A stretch of 64,000 nucleotides of DNA from assembly GCF_900103915.1 (NCBI RefSeq), contig NZ_FNIG01000013.1:1-64000 (forward strand), given 5' to 3'. The stretch is from Tenuibacillus multivorans. GTDB lineage: Bacteria; Bacillota; Bacilli; Bacillales; Alkalibacillaceae. The translations under genes were made by a program, and so were the position numbers. Within the stretch, counting starts at the first letter, position 1. Every line of letters begins with the position of its first letter. Under the pieces are notes generated by a model. That model searched no databases, was not told the origin of the DNA, and saw nothing but the letters and a program-made list of their open reading frames with translations. Shown here in pieces: positions 1 through 8,952 of the stretch.

Positions 1-297
1 GCCTTGGTAGGCTTTTACCCCACCAACTAACTAATGCGCCGCGGGCCCATCTGTAAGTAGTAGCATATGCCACCTTTCAACATCGAATCATGCGATTCGA
101 TGAATTATCCGGTATTAGCCCCGGTTTCCCGGAGTTATCCCAGTCTTACAGGCAGGTTGCCCACGTGTTACTCACCCGTCCGCCGCTCGTTCCACAGACG
201 TCCTCCCGAAGGATTCTGTCTGCTTCCCGCGCTCGACTTGCATGTATTAGGCACGCCGCCAGCGTTCGTCCTGAGCCAGGATCAAACTCTCCATAAA
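1..297 (-). rRNA. 16S ribosomal RNA, 5' part only (runs off the left edge)
   Basis: The reverse strand carries the universal 5' 16S primer site AGAGTTTGATCCTGGCTCAG near the right end, then the helix sequences expected for the first 290 or so bases of a Firmicutes 16S gene (GACGAACGCTGGCGGCG, CGGACGGGTGAGTAACACGT). The mature 5' end is placed at TTTATGG by comparison with B. subtilis. Transcription runs leftward out of the window. The V1 region resembles moderately halophilic Bacillaceae, but the fragment is too short for a genus call. Confidence 0.97.
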
Positions 298-421
298 AGT
301 TTGATTGGCTTATTTGTCCTAATGTTTTATTTCCCATTCGAAAATAAAACGGAATTGACTACAGACTATTTTGTTTAGTTTTCAAGGTTCGAAGTTCGCC
401 GCCCAAAAAGGCGACTAAATC

Positions 422-450
422 ATTGTATCACACGAAAACTTACAAGTCAA
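422..450 (-). promoter_or_regulatory. rrn promoter P3 (nearest to 16S)
   Basis: On the reverse strand TTGACT (445-450), a 17-base spacer and TACAAT (422-427). It is the promoter closest to the 16S gene. Between it and the gene lies the leader with the CTTGAAAACT motif typical of Bacillus rrn leaders (about 372-388). Confidence 0.8.
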
Positions 451-508
451 TGAATCTTTCTTTGAAAAAGTTGTTGATTAATTGACATTCATGTGATCGG
501 CAAGAATA

Positions 509-538
509 AATATATCATGATTTAACGAGAAATGTCAA
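509..538 (-). promoter_or_regulatory. rrn promoter P2
   Basis: On the reverse strand a perfect TTGACA (533-538), an 18-base spacer and TATATT (509-514). It is the middle member of three tandem promoters spaced about 90 bases apart. Confidence 0.75.
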
Positions 539-599
539 CGTGTTTTGTTAACCAATTTTTGCCTCGATTTGTTTCCCCGCTTCAAAAGCGACAAGTAAT

Positions 600-628
600 A
601 TAATAATACGCTGACATCTGAATGTCAA
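600..628 (-). promoter_or_regulatory. rrn promoter P1 (most upstream)
   Basis: On the reverse strand a perfect TTGACA (623-628), a 17-base spacer and TATTAT (600-605). Together with P2 and P3 this gives the rRNA operon three sigma-A type promoters in the 370-base gap between 16S and the rhodanese gene. Confidence 0.78.
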
Positions 629-669
629 CAGATTATATTAAAAAATCTTTCATTACCTTAAACCTATGA

Positions 670-978
670 TTAATCTGTAACGTCGCCTTCCCATTCAAGC
701 ATTCCGCCTTTTAGATTGTTCACGTTAATACCTTTTTCATCTAAATAGAGGGATGCATTATAGCTTCTTCGACCTGAGCGGCAGACCATCACATACTCTT
801 TATCCTTAGAGAACTCATCTAAGTGTTCAGGAATAGAGTTAAGTGGAATATGCTTAGCTCCAGGAATCATTCCGTTAGCCACTTCTTCATCCTCGCGCAC
901 ATCTACTATTTCATATTTACTCGTGTTTAATTCTTTTTCGAGTTCTTCAGGAAGAATTTCATTAATTTCATTATCCAT
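670..978 (-). CDS. ytwF: Single-domain rhodanese (YtwF-like sulfurtransferase)
   Basis: A 102-residue single rhodanese domain, probably moving persulfide sulfur between a donor and a cytosolic acceptor. The active-site loop is CRSGRRS, with the catalytic Cys at the start of the six-residue loop expected for sulfur rather than arsenate/phosphate substrates. The ATG at 978 is chosen because AGAGGTG lies eight bases before it; an upstream ATG at 1026 in the same frame has no such site. It lies between leuS and the rRNA operon, as ytwF does in B. subtilis. There is no signal peptide. The physiological acceptor cannot be read from the sequence. Confidence 0.85.
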   Translation of the reverse strand: MDNEINEILPEELEKELNTSKYEIVDVREDEEVANGMIPGAKHIPLNSIPEHLDEFSKDKEYVMVCRSGRRSYNASLYLDEKGINVNNLKGGMLEWEGDVTD

Positions 979-1086
979 ATTATTTACACCTCTGTTTATC
1001 ATATTCTTAAAGCGTAGAATTATCATATAAAATATAATTGGTTTATGTCAAAGAAATTGATGTTTCAAATATACTATTATACATAG

Positions 1087-1128
1087 AAAAGACGTCCTCA
1101 AACAGTCAATGTACAAGGACGTCTTTTA
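1087..1128 (-). terminator. Rho-independent terminator of leuS
   Basis: Inverted repeat AAAAGACGTCC / GGACGTCTTTT with an internal loop of about 19 bases, directly after the leuS stop. The symmetrical A and T tracts would allow it to work in both directions, but only leuS points into it. Confidence 0.8.
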
Positions 1129-1148
1129 ACTGACATTTTAATATATGA

Positions 1149-3563
1149 TTAATTGGCAACGATGTTAACTAATTTACCTGGTACGACGATTACTTTTCTT
1201 ACCGTCTTCCCTTCAATCCATTCTTGAACACGGTCATCGTTTAATGCTAGATCTTCTAATTCTTCTTTTGAAGCTTCTTTAGGTACACTCGCACGGCCGC
1301 GAACTTTACCCATAACTTGTAGGACGATTTCGACTTGGTCTTCAACCAGTTTAGAATCATCATAAGTCGGCCAAGCTTCATAAGTGATCGTATCGTTATG
1401 ACCTAATCGAGTCCAGATCTCTTCAGCAATATGTGGTGCAATAGGTGAGAGCATTTTGACAAAGCCTTCTGCATATTCTTGCGGTAACGTATCATTTTTA
1501 TAGCATTCATTCACAAAAACCATCATTTGCGAAATACCTGTATTAAAATGAAGCTCCGCAAAATCTTCGGTTACTTTTTTAACGGTTTCGTGATAAATCT
1601 TATCTAGATTTTCATTCGCTTCAGCTGTTACACGATCTGTTAATTGATTGTCTTCATTAACAAATAGGCGCCAGACTCGATCTAGGAAACGGCGAGCTCC
1701 GTCTAAGCCATTGGTACTCCATGCAACGGATGCATCTAAAGGTCCCATGAACATTTCGTATAGACGTAGTGTATCAGCGCCGTGTGTTTGAACGATGTCA
1801 TCTGGATTCACGACATTGCCTTTAGATTTACTCATTTTTTCGTTACCTTCCCCAAGAATCATACCTTGGTTAAAGAGTTTTTGGAAAGGCTCTTTCGTTG
1901 GTACAACGCCTAGGTCATATAGCACCTTGTGCCAGAATCGAGCGTATAGCAAATGTAGAACAGCGTGTTCAGCTCCTCCGATGTATAGATCAACCGGAAG
2001 CCATTTTTTCAGCTTTTCAGGATCGGCTATTATGTCATCGTTGTCTGGATCGATATAACGCAGGTAATACCAGCAGCTACCTGCCCATTGTGGCATCGTG
2101 TTCGTTTCAAGACGACCTTTTTTGCCCGTTTCAGGGTCTTCTACTTCAAGCCATTCCGTTATATTGGCAAGTGGTGATTCGCCAGTACCGGATGGTTTTA
2201 TTTGATCGGCTTCTGGTAGTTCAAGTGGTAGTTCGTCTTCATCGATTGCGGACATGGTACCGTCTTCCCAATGGATGATTGGAATCGGTTCTCCCCAATA
2301 ACGTTGACGGCTAAATAGCCAGTCGCGTAAACGGTAAGTCGTTTGACGTACACCGTATCCTTTTTCTTCAAACCAATCAATCGCTTTTGCTATAGCCTCA
2401 TCTTTATATAGTCCATTTAGAAACTCAGAATTGACGTGTTCGCCATCTTCTGTATGAGCTTCTTGTTCAACATTTCCACCAGCTACAACTTCAATAATAG
2501 GTAGTTCAAACTTGGTTGCAAATTCATAATCACGTTCATCGTGAGCGGGTACTGCCATAATTGCTCCCGTTCCGTAAGACATCAGGACATAATCAGCAAT
2601 CCAGATTGGCATTTTAGCACCGTTTACTGGGTTGATAGCGTACGCTCCTGTAAAGACACCTGTTTTTTCCTTAGCAAGATCAGTACGCTCTAGCTCACTC
2701 TTTGTCTGTATTTCATCTAAGTATTGATTGACGGCATCGCGCTGCTCGTCAGTTGTAATGTCATCAACTAAAGGATGCTCAGGTGACAGCACGGCGTATG
2801 TTGCCCCAAAAATCGTATCTGGACGTGTGGTAAAGGCTTTAAACGAATGGTCTGTGCCATCAATGTTAAATGTGAGCTCAGCCCCTTCTGATTTTCCGAT
2901 CCAGTTACACTGCATATCTTTAAGACTTTCAGGCCAATCAAGCTCTTCTAAGTCTTCAAGTAAACGATCTGCATATTCCGTAATTTTTAGCATCCATTGA
3001 CGCATTGGCTTACGTACTACGGGGTGGCCGCCGCGTTCACTTTTTCCGTCAATGACTTCTTCATTGGCAAGGACGGTTCCAAGTGCAGGGCACCAGTTAA
3101 CCGGAACTTCATCCATATATGCGAGACCTTTTTCATACATTTTGACAAAAATCCATTGCGTCCACTTATAATATTTCGGATCTGTCGTATTGATTTCGCG
3201 ATCCCAATCATAGGAAAAGCCTAATGATTTGATTTGACGTTTGAAGGTTTCGATGTTTTGGTTTGTAAATTCTGCGGGACTATTCCCTGTGTCAATGGCG
3301 TATTGCTCAGCAGGTAACCCGAATGCATCCCATCCCATTGGGTGTAGGACTTCATAACCTTGCATTCGTTTCATGCGTGAGACAATATCGGTTGCGGTAT
3401 AGCCTTCCGGGTGCCCAACGTGTAATCCAGCACCAGAAGGATACGGAAACATATCTAATGCATAAAATTTTGGTTTGTCCGTATCTGTGTTTGCCTTAAA
3501 GGTTTTATTTTCTTCCCAATAAGCTTGCCATTTTTGTTCAATACGTTGATGGTCGTAAGCCAT
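1149..3563 (-). CDS. leuS: Leucyl-tRNA synthetase
   Basis: An 804-residue class I synthetase that charges tRNA-Leu with leucine in the cytosol; the length is normal for bacterial LeuRS. The N-terminal Rossmann half carries the HIGH-type signature in [16 protein letters not shown] (about residues 41-56). The CP1 editing domain follows from about residue 220, with a threonine-rich FTTRPDT motif. The KMSKS loop is [12 protein letters not shown] (about residues 577-588), and an anticodon-binding alpha-helical domain ends the protein. A GGAGGAA site precedes the ATG. The gene is monocistronic: it has its own promoter and a leucine T-box leader upstream and a terminator downstream, so expression should rise when uncharged tRNA-Leu accumulates. 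Confidence 0.98.
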   Translation of the reverse strand: MAYDHQRIEQKWQAYWEENKTFKANTDTDKPKFYALDMFPYPSGAGLHVGHPEGYTATDIVSRMKRMQGYEVLHPMGWDAFGLPAEQYAIDTGNSPAEFTNQNIETFKRQIKSLGFSYDWDREINTTDPKYYKWTQWIFVKMYEKGLAYMDEVPVNWCPALGTVLANEEVIDGKSERGGHPVVRKPMRQWMLKITEYADRLLEDLEELDWPESLKDMQCNWIGKSEGAELTFNIDGTDHSFKAFTTRPDTIFGATYAVLSPEHPLVDDITTDEQRDAVNQYLDEIQTKSELERTDLAKEKTGVFTGAYAINPVNGAKMPIWIADYVLMSYGTGAIMAVPAHDERDYEFATKFELPIIEVVAGGNVEQEAHTEDGEHVNSEFLNGLYKDEAIAKAIDWFEEKGYGVRQTTYRLRDWLFSRQRYWGEPIPIIHWEDGTMSAIDEDELPLELPEADQIKPSGTGESPLANITEWLEVEDPETGKKGRLETNTMPQWAGSCWYYLRYIDPDNDDIIADPEKLKKWLPVDLYIGGAEHAVLHLLYARFWHKVLYDLGVVPTKEPFQKLFNQGMILGEGNEKMSKSKGNVVNPDDIVQTHGADTLRLYEMFMGPLDASVAWSTNGLDGARRFLDRVWRLFVNEDNQLTDRVTAEANENLDKIYHETVKKVTEDFAELHFNTGISQMMVFVNECYKNDTLPQEYAEGFVKMLSPIAPHIAEEIWTRLGHNDTITYEAWPTYDDSKLVEDQVEIVLQVMGKVRGRASVPKEASKEELEDLALNDDRVQEWIEGKTVRKVIVVPGKLVNIVAN

Positions 3564-3584
3564 TTTTTCATTCCTCCTATTAAA

Positions 3585-3866
3585 TTTTTTATAACTATAA
3601 GTTCTCTTGAGTAACTAAAAAAACTCCCACCCCAACCTTTGTTGGGACGAGAGTTTATACCCGTGGTACCACCCAAATTAGTACAGTTCATGTACTCACT
3701 TGAGATCCTTAACGCGGAAAAACGGTACATATTACTATAAGTTCATATATACAACTACGAAGGCGAGTTCAAAAGCTGTAAGGGTAACTCGCACCAACCG
3801 TTACCTCTCTGAAACGCTTAGCAGTCTTTATACTACTCCTTCATCAACGTCACGCATATTAAGTTA
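3585..3866 (-). promoter_or_regulatory. T-box leader of leuS, specifier codon CUC (Leu)
   Basis: The leader shows the canonical parts on the reverse strand. GAACTCGCC at 3762-3770 fits the GAA-NNN-RCC specifier context, giving CTC (3765-3767), a leucine codon. The T-box core GGTGGTACCACGG lies at about 3660-3674, inside the antiterminator. A strong terminator follows (3617-3656) with arms ACTCTCGTCCCAAC and GTTGGGGTGGGAGT and seven T. Uncharged tRNA-Leu should stabilise the antiterminator. Confidence 0.95.
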
Positions 3867-3872
3867 ATAAAT

Positions 3873-3901
3873 ATTCTATTCAACCGGTGATGTTTTGTCA
3901 A
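3873..3901 (-). promoter_or_regulatory. leuS promoter
   Basis: On the reverse strand a perfect TTGACA (3896-3901), a 17-base spacer and TAGAAT (3873-3878), a few bases before the start of the T-box leader. Confidence 0.8.
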
Positions 3902-3998
3902 ATGTTTATGTCGATTTTTCTACAATATAACCAAAATGGACAAATATTATGAGTTTCCTTTATATTTTTAATAACGACTCTACATAAGAAGGGATTAT

Positions 3999-4565
3999 AT
4001 GAAAGCGATTATTCCGTTTGCACATGATTTACTTAAGCAATACATTCAACCCGGTTCGGTTGTGGTTGATGCAACTTTAGGTAACGGGCATGACAGCCTT
4101 TACTTAAGTCAACTGGTCGGTCATGACGGTCGTGTCATCGCCTTTGACGTTCAACAAGAGGCGATCGATACGTCAAGCCAATGGTTGCAGCAACATGATG
4201 TATCAAATGTTGATATGATTTTATCCGGACATGAACACGCCGTACACGAATTAACTCAACGCGGCATTCAATCCATCGACGGAGCGATTTTTAACCTTGG
4301 CTATTTACCAGGCAGTAACAAACACATCACCACGTCTAGTCAAACAACTATACAAGCGATTAAAGGGTTATTTTCCATCCTTAAAGACAACCGAATCATC
4401 GTCATCGTTATCTATCCGGGTCACGACGAGGGAAAAGAGGAAAGGGATGCTCTAATGAACGTCCTTAAACAAATACCGGCTAATCATGCTGATATTGCGA
4501 AGTATCAAATGGTGAACCGAAGTGAATCCGCTCCATTTGTCATTGGCATTTATAAAAATGGCTAG
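3999..4565 (+). CDS. mnmM: tRNA nm5s2U methyltransferase MnmM (YtqB family)
   Basis: A 188-residue class I SAM-dependent methyltransferase of the YtqB family (Pfam rRNA_methylase). B. subtilis YtqB/MnmM makes the last methylation of 5-methylaminomethyl-2-thiouridine at the tRNA wobble position. Visible features are motif I VVDATLGNGHDS (about residues 22-33), the acidic ribose-binding end of strand 2 (AFDVQ) and the family signature NLGYLPGSNK (about residues 98-107). The start has an AGAAGGGA site. The gene converges with ytpB; their 3' ends share a hairpin. The older name, putative rRNA methylase, is superseded by the MnmM work as I recall it. Confidence 0.88.
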   Translation: MKAIIPFAHDLLKQYIQPGSVVVDATLGNGHDSLYLSQLVGHDGRVIAFDVQQEAIDTSSQWLQQHDVSNVDMILSGHEHAVHELTQRGIQSIDGAIFNLGYLPGSNKHITTSSQTTIQAIKGLFSILKDNRIIVIVIYPGHDEGKEERDALMNVLKQIPANHADIAKYQMVNRSESAPFVIGIYKNG

Positions 4566-4588
4566 GGTATTATTGCCCTAGCCTTTTC
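4556..4588. terminator. Bidirectional terminator between mnmM and ytpB
   Basis: GGCTAGGG / CCCTAGCC stem (4560-4583) flanked by A and T tracts. It overlaps the stop codons of both convergent genes and is suited to ending both transcripts. Confidence 0.75.
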
Positions 4589-5646
4589 CATTCCTTCCAC
4601 TTTCGATACGCCCGTCCATTCCAATAAATCGTTTTCGCCTGGTAGCCACAATGATTTAATAATTCCTGCCTTAGCTCTTTACCGTTATTCAGTTGCTCCA
4701 CCTTTGAATCGGATAGATATAACCCAACTAAACCAGAGATAATCATTTGATGGAAGTCACGATCTGGGATGGTTAAAAGATTCTCCCAACAGCCATCGAT
4801 GAAAAACTTTAATCTCTCGATAGTCATCGTCTCATCATCATAGTAATAGCAAAAGTTTAAATCACCTTCTGCTTCGTCTTCTTTTTGGTCAATAAAATAA
4901 TCTAGTAAAATATGTAAGCCTTGCATATAAGGAAAATACGCTCGCATCACTTCCGCACTATAATCGACACCTTGTAAGGCATATGACACCATCGCAAAAA
5001 TCCCAATAGTCGAGCCTGTTACAGCCGAAAATTCGTTCCATAAAATATCGACATCGTCATTTTCTGTTTCATACCAGGTGGTTAACCGCTGAACGCGTTC
5101 TTCTAAGGCGACATGCTTATGGACTTGTAAATCGATGTACAGCTGAGCTAAGCGTCGAACGTCAGGGTAAATCGCCTCATAGTTTGGAATCGACTGAACG
5201 ACTGATTGACATTCGTCGACTAAGGCTTGTAAATATCCACCATCATCCTGATCTTGACGTAGGCGATAATAATTCGTTTGCCTGGTTAACGGTTCATTGG
5301 ATATCGCATCGAGCATGGATTCGTGTAGCTGTCTGAAATCATCCGGGTCCATTGATGTACTACGGTCACATAGATTGTCCAAATAATCACTAATCGTCTG
5401 GTAAGCAACGATAAAACGAATCGATTCCGTCCAATTATGTTTTGCCAACGTGGCATAGATCGCGCCGCCCTCACAATGAAAGGTTTTACCCTCTATACTT
5501 GCTAGAGCCTGCTGACGTAGCTCATCATTGGGAATCGTTTTAGCCATTTCTTCCCAGCTTGCTAGCTCTTTTCGAACCGCCGGAAATATATTTCGATAGC
5601 ATGTGGTTAAGAGAGATGGTAATGTCTTTGGGACACTGATTGACAA
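4570..5646 (-). CDS. ytpB: Tetraprenyl-beta-curcumene synthase (YtpB, DUF2600)
   Basis: A 358-residue member of the DUF2600 terpene synthases. B. subtilis YtpB (TS) cyclises the C35 heptaprenyl diphosphate to tetraprenyl-beta-curcumene, on the path to C35 sesquarterpenes. The signature HCEGGAIYA occurs at about residues 57-65 and the metal-binding acidic motif DYLDNLCDR at about 87-95. The start is TTG with AGGAGG eight bases before it. The gene lies directly downstream of ytpA (12-base gap) in a probable two-gene operon, as in B. subtilis. Whether this organism makes sesquarterpenes depends on a squalene-hopene-type cyclase that is not in this window. Confidence 0.93.
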   Translation of the reverse strand: MSISVPKTLPSLLTTCYRNIFPAVRKELASWEEMAKTIPNDELRQQALASIEGKTFHCEGGAIYATLAKHNWTESIRFIVAYQTISDYLDNLCDRSTSMDPDDFRQLHESMLDAISNEPLTRQTNYYRLRQDQDDGGYLQALVDECQSVVQSIPNYEAIYPDVRRLAQLYIDLQVHKHVALEERVQRLTTWYETENDDVDILWNEFSAVTGSTIGIFAMVSYALQGVDYSAEVMRAYFPYMQGLHILLDYFIDQKEDEAEGDLNFCYYYDDETMTIERLKFFIDGCWENLLTIPDRDFHQMIISGLVGLYLSDSKVEQLNNGKELRQELLNHCGYQAKTIYWNGRAYRKWKEWKRLGQ

Positions 5647-5658
5647 AGCGAAATCCTC

Positions 5659-6450
5659 CTATCTCGTCGTTTGGTCTATTTGATGTTCGATAAAATTGAC
5701 AATATCCATTACGACGTCTTCTCGTTCGGGTTCGTTTAAGATTTCGTGATAAAAGCCTTCCCATATTTTAATCGTTTTTTCGGAAATATCGAGTTCGTTA
5801 AACCAAGTTTTGACCGCTTCTACTTTAACTAAATGATCTATCTCACCCTGTAATAATAACGTTGGGACGTTAGGGTAATGTTTGATGTCTTTAAAGGCTG
5901 CGACAATCGCTTTTTCAAATTCATGATACCAACGAACTGATACTTTTCTCAAAAACAATGGGTCTGACACATCATGAGCTTTGTAGCCTTCATTACGCGT
6001 GGCAATGTCTGACTTAATCCCCGTCGGAAATCGCATTGATGGTGTTGCGACATTCAGTAGTTTAGACGCATAATATAACGGCCGTGTTAAGCCATTCTTC
6101 ATACCGAGAGCAGGGGATGATAATATGACACCATCGACTTTAACGTTACCTTTTTGTACCGTACGTATCGCAGTTAAACCTCCCATACTATGGCCGAGTA
6201 AGAATACAGGCAATTGATAGTCTTTCGCCTGATTAATCCAAGTTTGGACGGTGTCAATATACTGCTGAAACGACCTGATATGGCCTCTTTTTCCCTTCGT
6301 CTTTCCCTGACCGGGTAAGTCACCCGCGACTACGTGATAGCCATAGTGATTCAATTGATCGATGACCCAATCATAGCGACCGGAATGCTCAAAGGCACCA
6401 TGGATTACAACAATGACCGCTTTTGGATCTTCAGCTAACTTGACAAACAT
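5659..6450 (-). CDS. ytpA: Alpha/beta-hydrolase, lysophospholipase (YtpA-like)
   Basis: A 263-residue serine hydrolase of the monoacylglycerol lipase/lysophospholipase group. B. subtilis YtpA is linked to the phospholipid antibiotic bacilysocin. The oxyanion strand is VVIHGAFEHSGRYD (about residues 15-28), the nucleophile elbow GHSMGG (about 86-91), and the acid and histidine fall in LLQGEIDHLV and FYHEILNEPE near the C-terminus. There is no signal peptide, so it should act on the inner face of the membrane or in the cytosol. ATG with AAGGGATGA upstream; likely first gene of a ytpA-ytpB operon. Confidence 0.88.
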   Translation of the reverse strand: MFVKLAEDPKAVIVVIHGAFEHSGRYDWVIDQLNHYGYHVVAGDLPGQGKTKGKRGHIRSFQQYIDTVQTWINQAKDYQLPVFLLGHSMGGLTAIRTVQKGNVKVDGVILSSPALGMKNGLTRPLYYASKLLNVATPSMRFPTGIKSDIATRNEGYKAHDVSDPLFLRKVSVRWYHEFEKAIVAAFKDIKHYPNVPTLLLQGEIDHLVKVEAVKTWFNELDISEKTIKIWEGFYHEILNEPEREDVVMDIVNFIEHQIDQTTR

Positions 6451-6527
6451 CTCATCATCCCTTACTCATTGACTTTAAATGCATCTGTTATAATAATATT
6501 AGCATAATACATAAAAGGAGGAACAAT

Positions 6528-7040
6528 ATGATACTTCCTTATCAAGGCAAATATCCAAAAATCGATGAAACAGCTTATATTGCACATGATGTTGTCATCA
6601 CCGGCGATGTCACGATTGGCCCTTATAGTAGCATTTGGTTTAAAACCGTCATCCGTGGAGATGTTTCTCCGACTATTATTGGTGAAAATGTTAATATTCA
6701 GGACCAAAGCATGCTGCACCAAAGTCCTGACAACCCTTTAGTTATTGAAGACGGTGTGACAGCAGGCCATCAAGTCATGCTGCATTCCGCTATTATTCGT
6801 GAAAACGCACTAATCGGTATGGGAACGACGATATTAGATGGTGCTGAAATTGGTGAAAATGCCTTTATCGGAGCAGGTAGTCTCGTCCCTCCAGGTAAAA
6901 AGATTCCACCTCACTCACTTGCTTTCGGTCGACCAGCTAAAGTCATTCGCGAACTGAATGACGCAGACTACAAAGAAATGGACCGTGTGCGTCAAAGCTA
7001 TATCGACAAAGGACAATTGTATAAAAACATGCAAGAGTAA
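6528..7040 (+). CDS. ytoA: Gamma-carbonic-anhydrase-like trimeric protein (YtoA)
   Basis: A 170-residue left-handed beta-helix protein made of hexapeptide repeats (for example VTIGPYSSIW, NALIGMGTTI, ENAFIGAGSL). Three histidines typical of the metal site of gamma-class carbonic anhydrases are present: H64 in LHQSPDN, and H81 and H86 in GHQVMLHS. A strong GGAGG precedes the ATG. It is divergent from ytpA. Carbonic anhydrase activity of YtoA-type proteins is not certain; the metal ligands make zinc or iron binding plausible. Confidence 0.88.
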   Translation: MILPYQGKYPKIDETAYIAHDVVITGDVTIGPYSSIWFKTVIRGDVSPTIIGENVNIQDQSMLHQSPDNPLVIEDGVTAGHQVMLHSAIIRENALIGMGTTILDGAEIGENAFIGAGSLVPPGKKIPPHSLAFGRPAKVIRELNDADYKEMDRVRQSYIDKGQLYKNMQE

Positions 7041-7049
7041 TGTTGTGTA

Positions 7050-7089
7050 AGCTTATGGACGTTCAAGGTTCATAAGCTATACTTTTTTG
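7050..7089 (+). terminator. Terminator of ytoA
   Basis: Stem AGCTTATG (7050-7057) / CATAAGCT (7071-7078) followed by a run of six T at 7083-7088, ten bases after the ytoA stop. Confidence 0.75.
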
Positions 7090-7095
7090 TTTAAA

Positions 7096-7131
7096 CATTC
7101 TCATTGTACGTATAACTACATTCTTCTGCAA
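7096..7131. repeat. Unassigned inverted repeat in the ytoA-aldehyde dehydrogenase gap
   Basis: ATTCTCATTG and CAATGAGAA face each other across about 17 bases. It lies between two good terminators, has no T-run, and belongs to no gene. The surrounding 130 bases (7090-7219) show no recognisable protein remnant. Confidence 0.4.
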
Positions 7132-7219
7132 TGAGAACTTTTCTACAGATATCGGATCGTTTTCACGGAATTCTAGTAAGGAAGAAAAGAAATGAACCAC
7201 TTCATAGAGGCTGAATTTT

Positions 7220-7256
7220 AAAAAACGTCCCAATTCATATGGAATTAGGACGTTTT
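7220..7256 (-). terminator. Terminator of the aldehyde dehydrogenase gene
   Basis: On the reverse strand AAAACGTCCTAATTC / GAATTGGGACGTTTT with a six-base loop and a T-run, 45 bases after the stop at 7301. Confidence 0.8.
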
Positions 7257-7300
7257 CTAGAAATGCTTGAATGGCCAACCATTTTGTTAAGGCCTAAATG

Positions 7301-8779
7301 CTATTCCGGGATATAAGGTAAATCTTTATCATCTGGAATATTGATCACGTGGGTATCGGTGTATGCAAGAAGTCCTTCATCGCCATATTCACGACCAATG
7401 CCTGATTGTTTAACACCACCGAATGGGAAGCGTACATCAAGTCCTTGTACGGCTGCTGTATTAATCATCGTTGTACCAGCTTGAATATGTTTGGCAACAT
7501 CTACTGCATGCTCTTCTTTACCCCATACTGAGCTCGTTAGCCCGTATATACTATCATTCGCTAATCTAATGGCATCTTGCTCATCTTTAAAAGATAAAAT
7601 CGGAACAGTTGGACCAAATTGTTCTTCTTTTACAATCGGATCATCTTGGTTCGCTCCTAATACGACTGTCGGATGCATGAAATAACCTTGTTCAAATAAG
7701 TCTTCGTCCATAATCTCACCTAACTTAATAACTTTTGCTCCTTTACCTTCAGCATCGTCAATTAAGTTCTGAACATGTTCAACTTGCTTTTGGTTATTAA
7801 CAGGACCAATGGTGACGTTATCACCAAATGGATCACCTACTCGAATCCACTTATTAGCTGCATCGATATATTTTTCAACAAACTCATCATAAATAGCCCG
7901 GTCAACATAAATCCTTTTCGCGATCATACAAATTTGCCCAGCCGTAAGAAAGTTCGAAATAACTAGACGTCTCATGGCTCTTTCATCATTAACATCAAAG
8001 TCTTTTAGAACAATGGCCGCATCATTTCCACCAAGTTCTAACGTCATATTCTTAATGGTGTCTGCAGCTGACTTCATGATATGTTTTGCTGTTTCAGTCC
8101 CACCGGTAAATGCAATTTTTGCTACTTTAGGGTTAGATGTTAACTCAACACCAACATCTGCTTCCCCATGAACAAGGTTTAAAACACCTGGTGGAAACTC
8201 GTCCGAAATAATTTCACATACCTTACTAACTGCAAGCGGCGCTAACGGGCTTGGTTTAAGAACCATCGTGTTACCTGCTAAAAGAGCTGGGGCCATTTTA
8301 ATTGTGGAAAGTGAAAGCGGGTAATTCCAAGGAGTAATCGCTGATACAACACCAATTGCATCTCTCGAAATAATGGTCTTTCCTGAATCATGCTCTTGTA
8401 CTTCATTCTTCAAGACCTCTTGAACATTATCACAGGCATATTCCATCCACATTAAAGATACGGCTATTTCACCTTCTGAGTCATATAATGGTTTCCCATG
8501 TTCTCGTGATAACAATTCTGCTATTTCTGGTGTTTGATCTTTAATTTTTTGAATCGCCTTTCTCATCCGTTCAACTCGATCATCCATTGGCGACTCTCTC
8601 CACGTTATGAAAGTCTCACGAGCTACATCAATGGCTTTTACTGTATCTTCTCGCGAATTAACGGGTGCATAACCAACTATTTCATCAGGGTGTGTTGGGT
8701 TTTCACGCGGTTCTTGCTTTTCCACCTTATACTTTTCCCCATTAATAATCGCATCTATTTTGATCGGATCTTTAGACAT
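7301..8779 (-). CDS. NAD(P)-dependent aldehyde dehydrogenase (succinate-semialdehyde type)
   Basis: A 492-residue ALDH superfamily enzyme oxidising an aldehyde to its acid with NAD(P). Visible motifs are TPWNYPLS (cofactor/oxyanion loop), FTGGTETA (Rossmann turn), LELGGNDAAIVL with the general-base Glu, AGQICM with the catalytic Cys, and EEQFGPTVPIL. The closest well-known group is succinate-semialdehyde dehydrogenase, but the substrate cannot be fixed by eye. The ATG at 8779 is preferred over an upstream in-frame start because AGAGAGGAA lies before it. In B. subtilis this position between ytoA and metK holds asnB, so the locus has been remodelled. Confidence 0.9.
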   Translation of the reverse strand: MSKDPIKIDAIINGEKYKVEKQEPRENPTHPDEIVGYAPVNSREDTVKAIDVARETFITWRESPMDDRVERMRKAIQKIKDQTPEIAELLSREHGKPLYDSEGEIAVSLMWMEYACDNVQEVLKNEVQEHDSGKTIISRDAIGVVSAITPWNYPLSLSTIKMAPALLAGNTMVLKPSPLAPLAVSKVCEIISDEFPPGVLNLVHGEADVGVELTSNPKVAKIAFTGGTETAKHIMKSAADTIKNMTLELGGNDAAIVLKDFDVNDERAMRRLVISNFLTAGQICMIAKRIYVDRAIYDEFVEKYIDAANKWIRVGDPFGDNVTIGPVNNQKQVEHVQNLIDDAEGKGAKVIKLGEIMDEDLFEQGYFMHPTVVLGANQDDPIVKEEQFGPTVPILSFKDEQDAIRLANDSIYGLTSSVWGKEEHAVDVAKHIQAGTTMINTAAVQGLDVRFPFGGVKQSGIGREYGDEGLLAYTDTHVINIPDDKDLPYIPE

Positions 8780-8907
8780 GAACCATTTCCTCTCTTTCCT
8801 AAAAAATAAATCACTCGTAGTGTGTACATTAAATACTATCATCATTCAAGTTTTAAATAACCACAATTCAATGTCAACGCTTGTCTTATGCCATATATTT
8901 AAAAAAT

Positions 8908-8948
8908 TAAAAAAGCTTTCCAAAACATGATCGTTTCGGAAAGCTTTA
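8908..8948 (-). terminator. Terminator of metK
   Basis: AAAGCTTTCC / GGAAAGCTTT stem around a 16-base loop, ending at the metK stop region, with A and T tracts on both sides. Confidence 0.75.
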
Positions 8949-8952
8949 TCAT

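Noticed and set aside
67-378. Forward and reverse reading frames over the 16S region
   Set aside because: They lie within or across the 16S rRNA 5' end and its leader.
7063-7278. Reverse-strand reading frame of 71 codons between ytoA and the aldehyde dehydrogenase gene
   Set aside because: It contains the dehydrogenase terminator (7220-7256) and ends inside the ytoA terminator; there is no ribosome site or recognisable domain.
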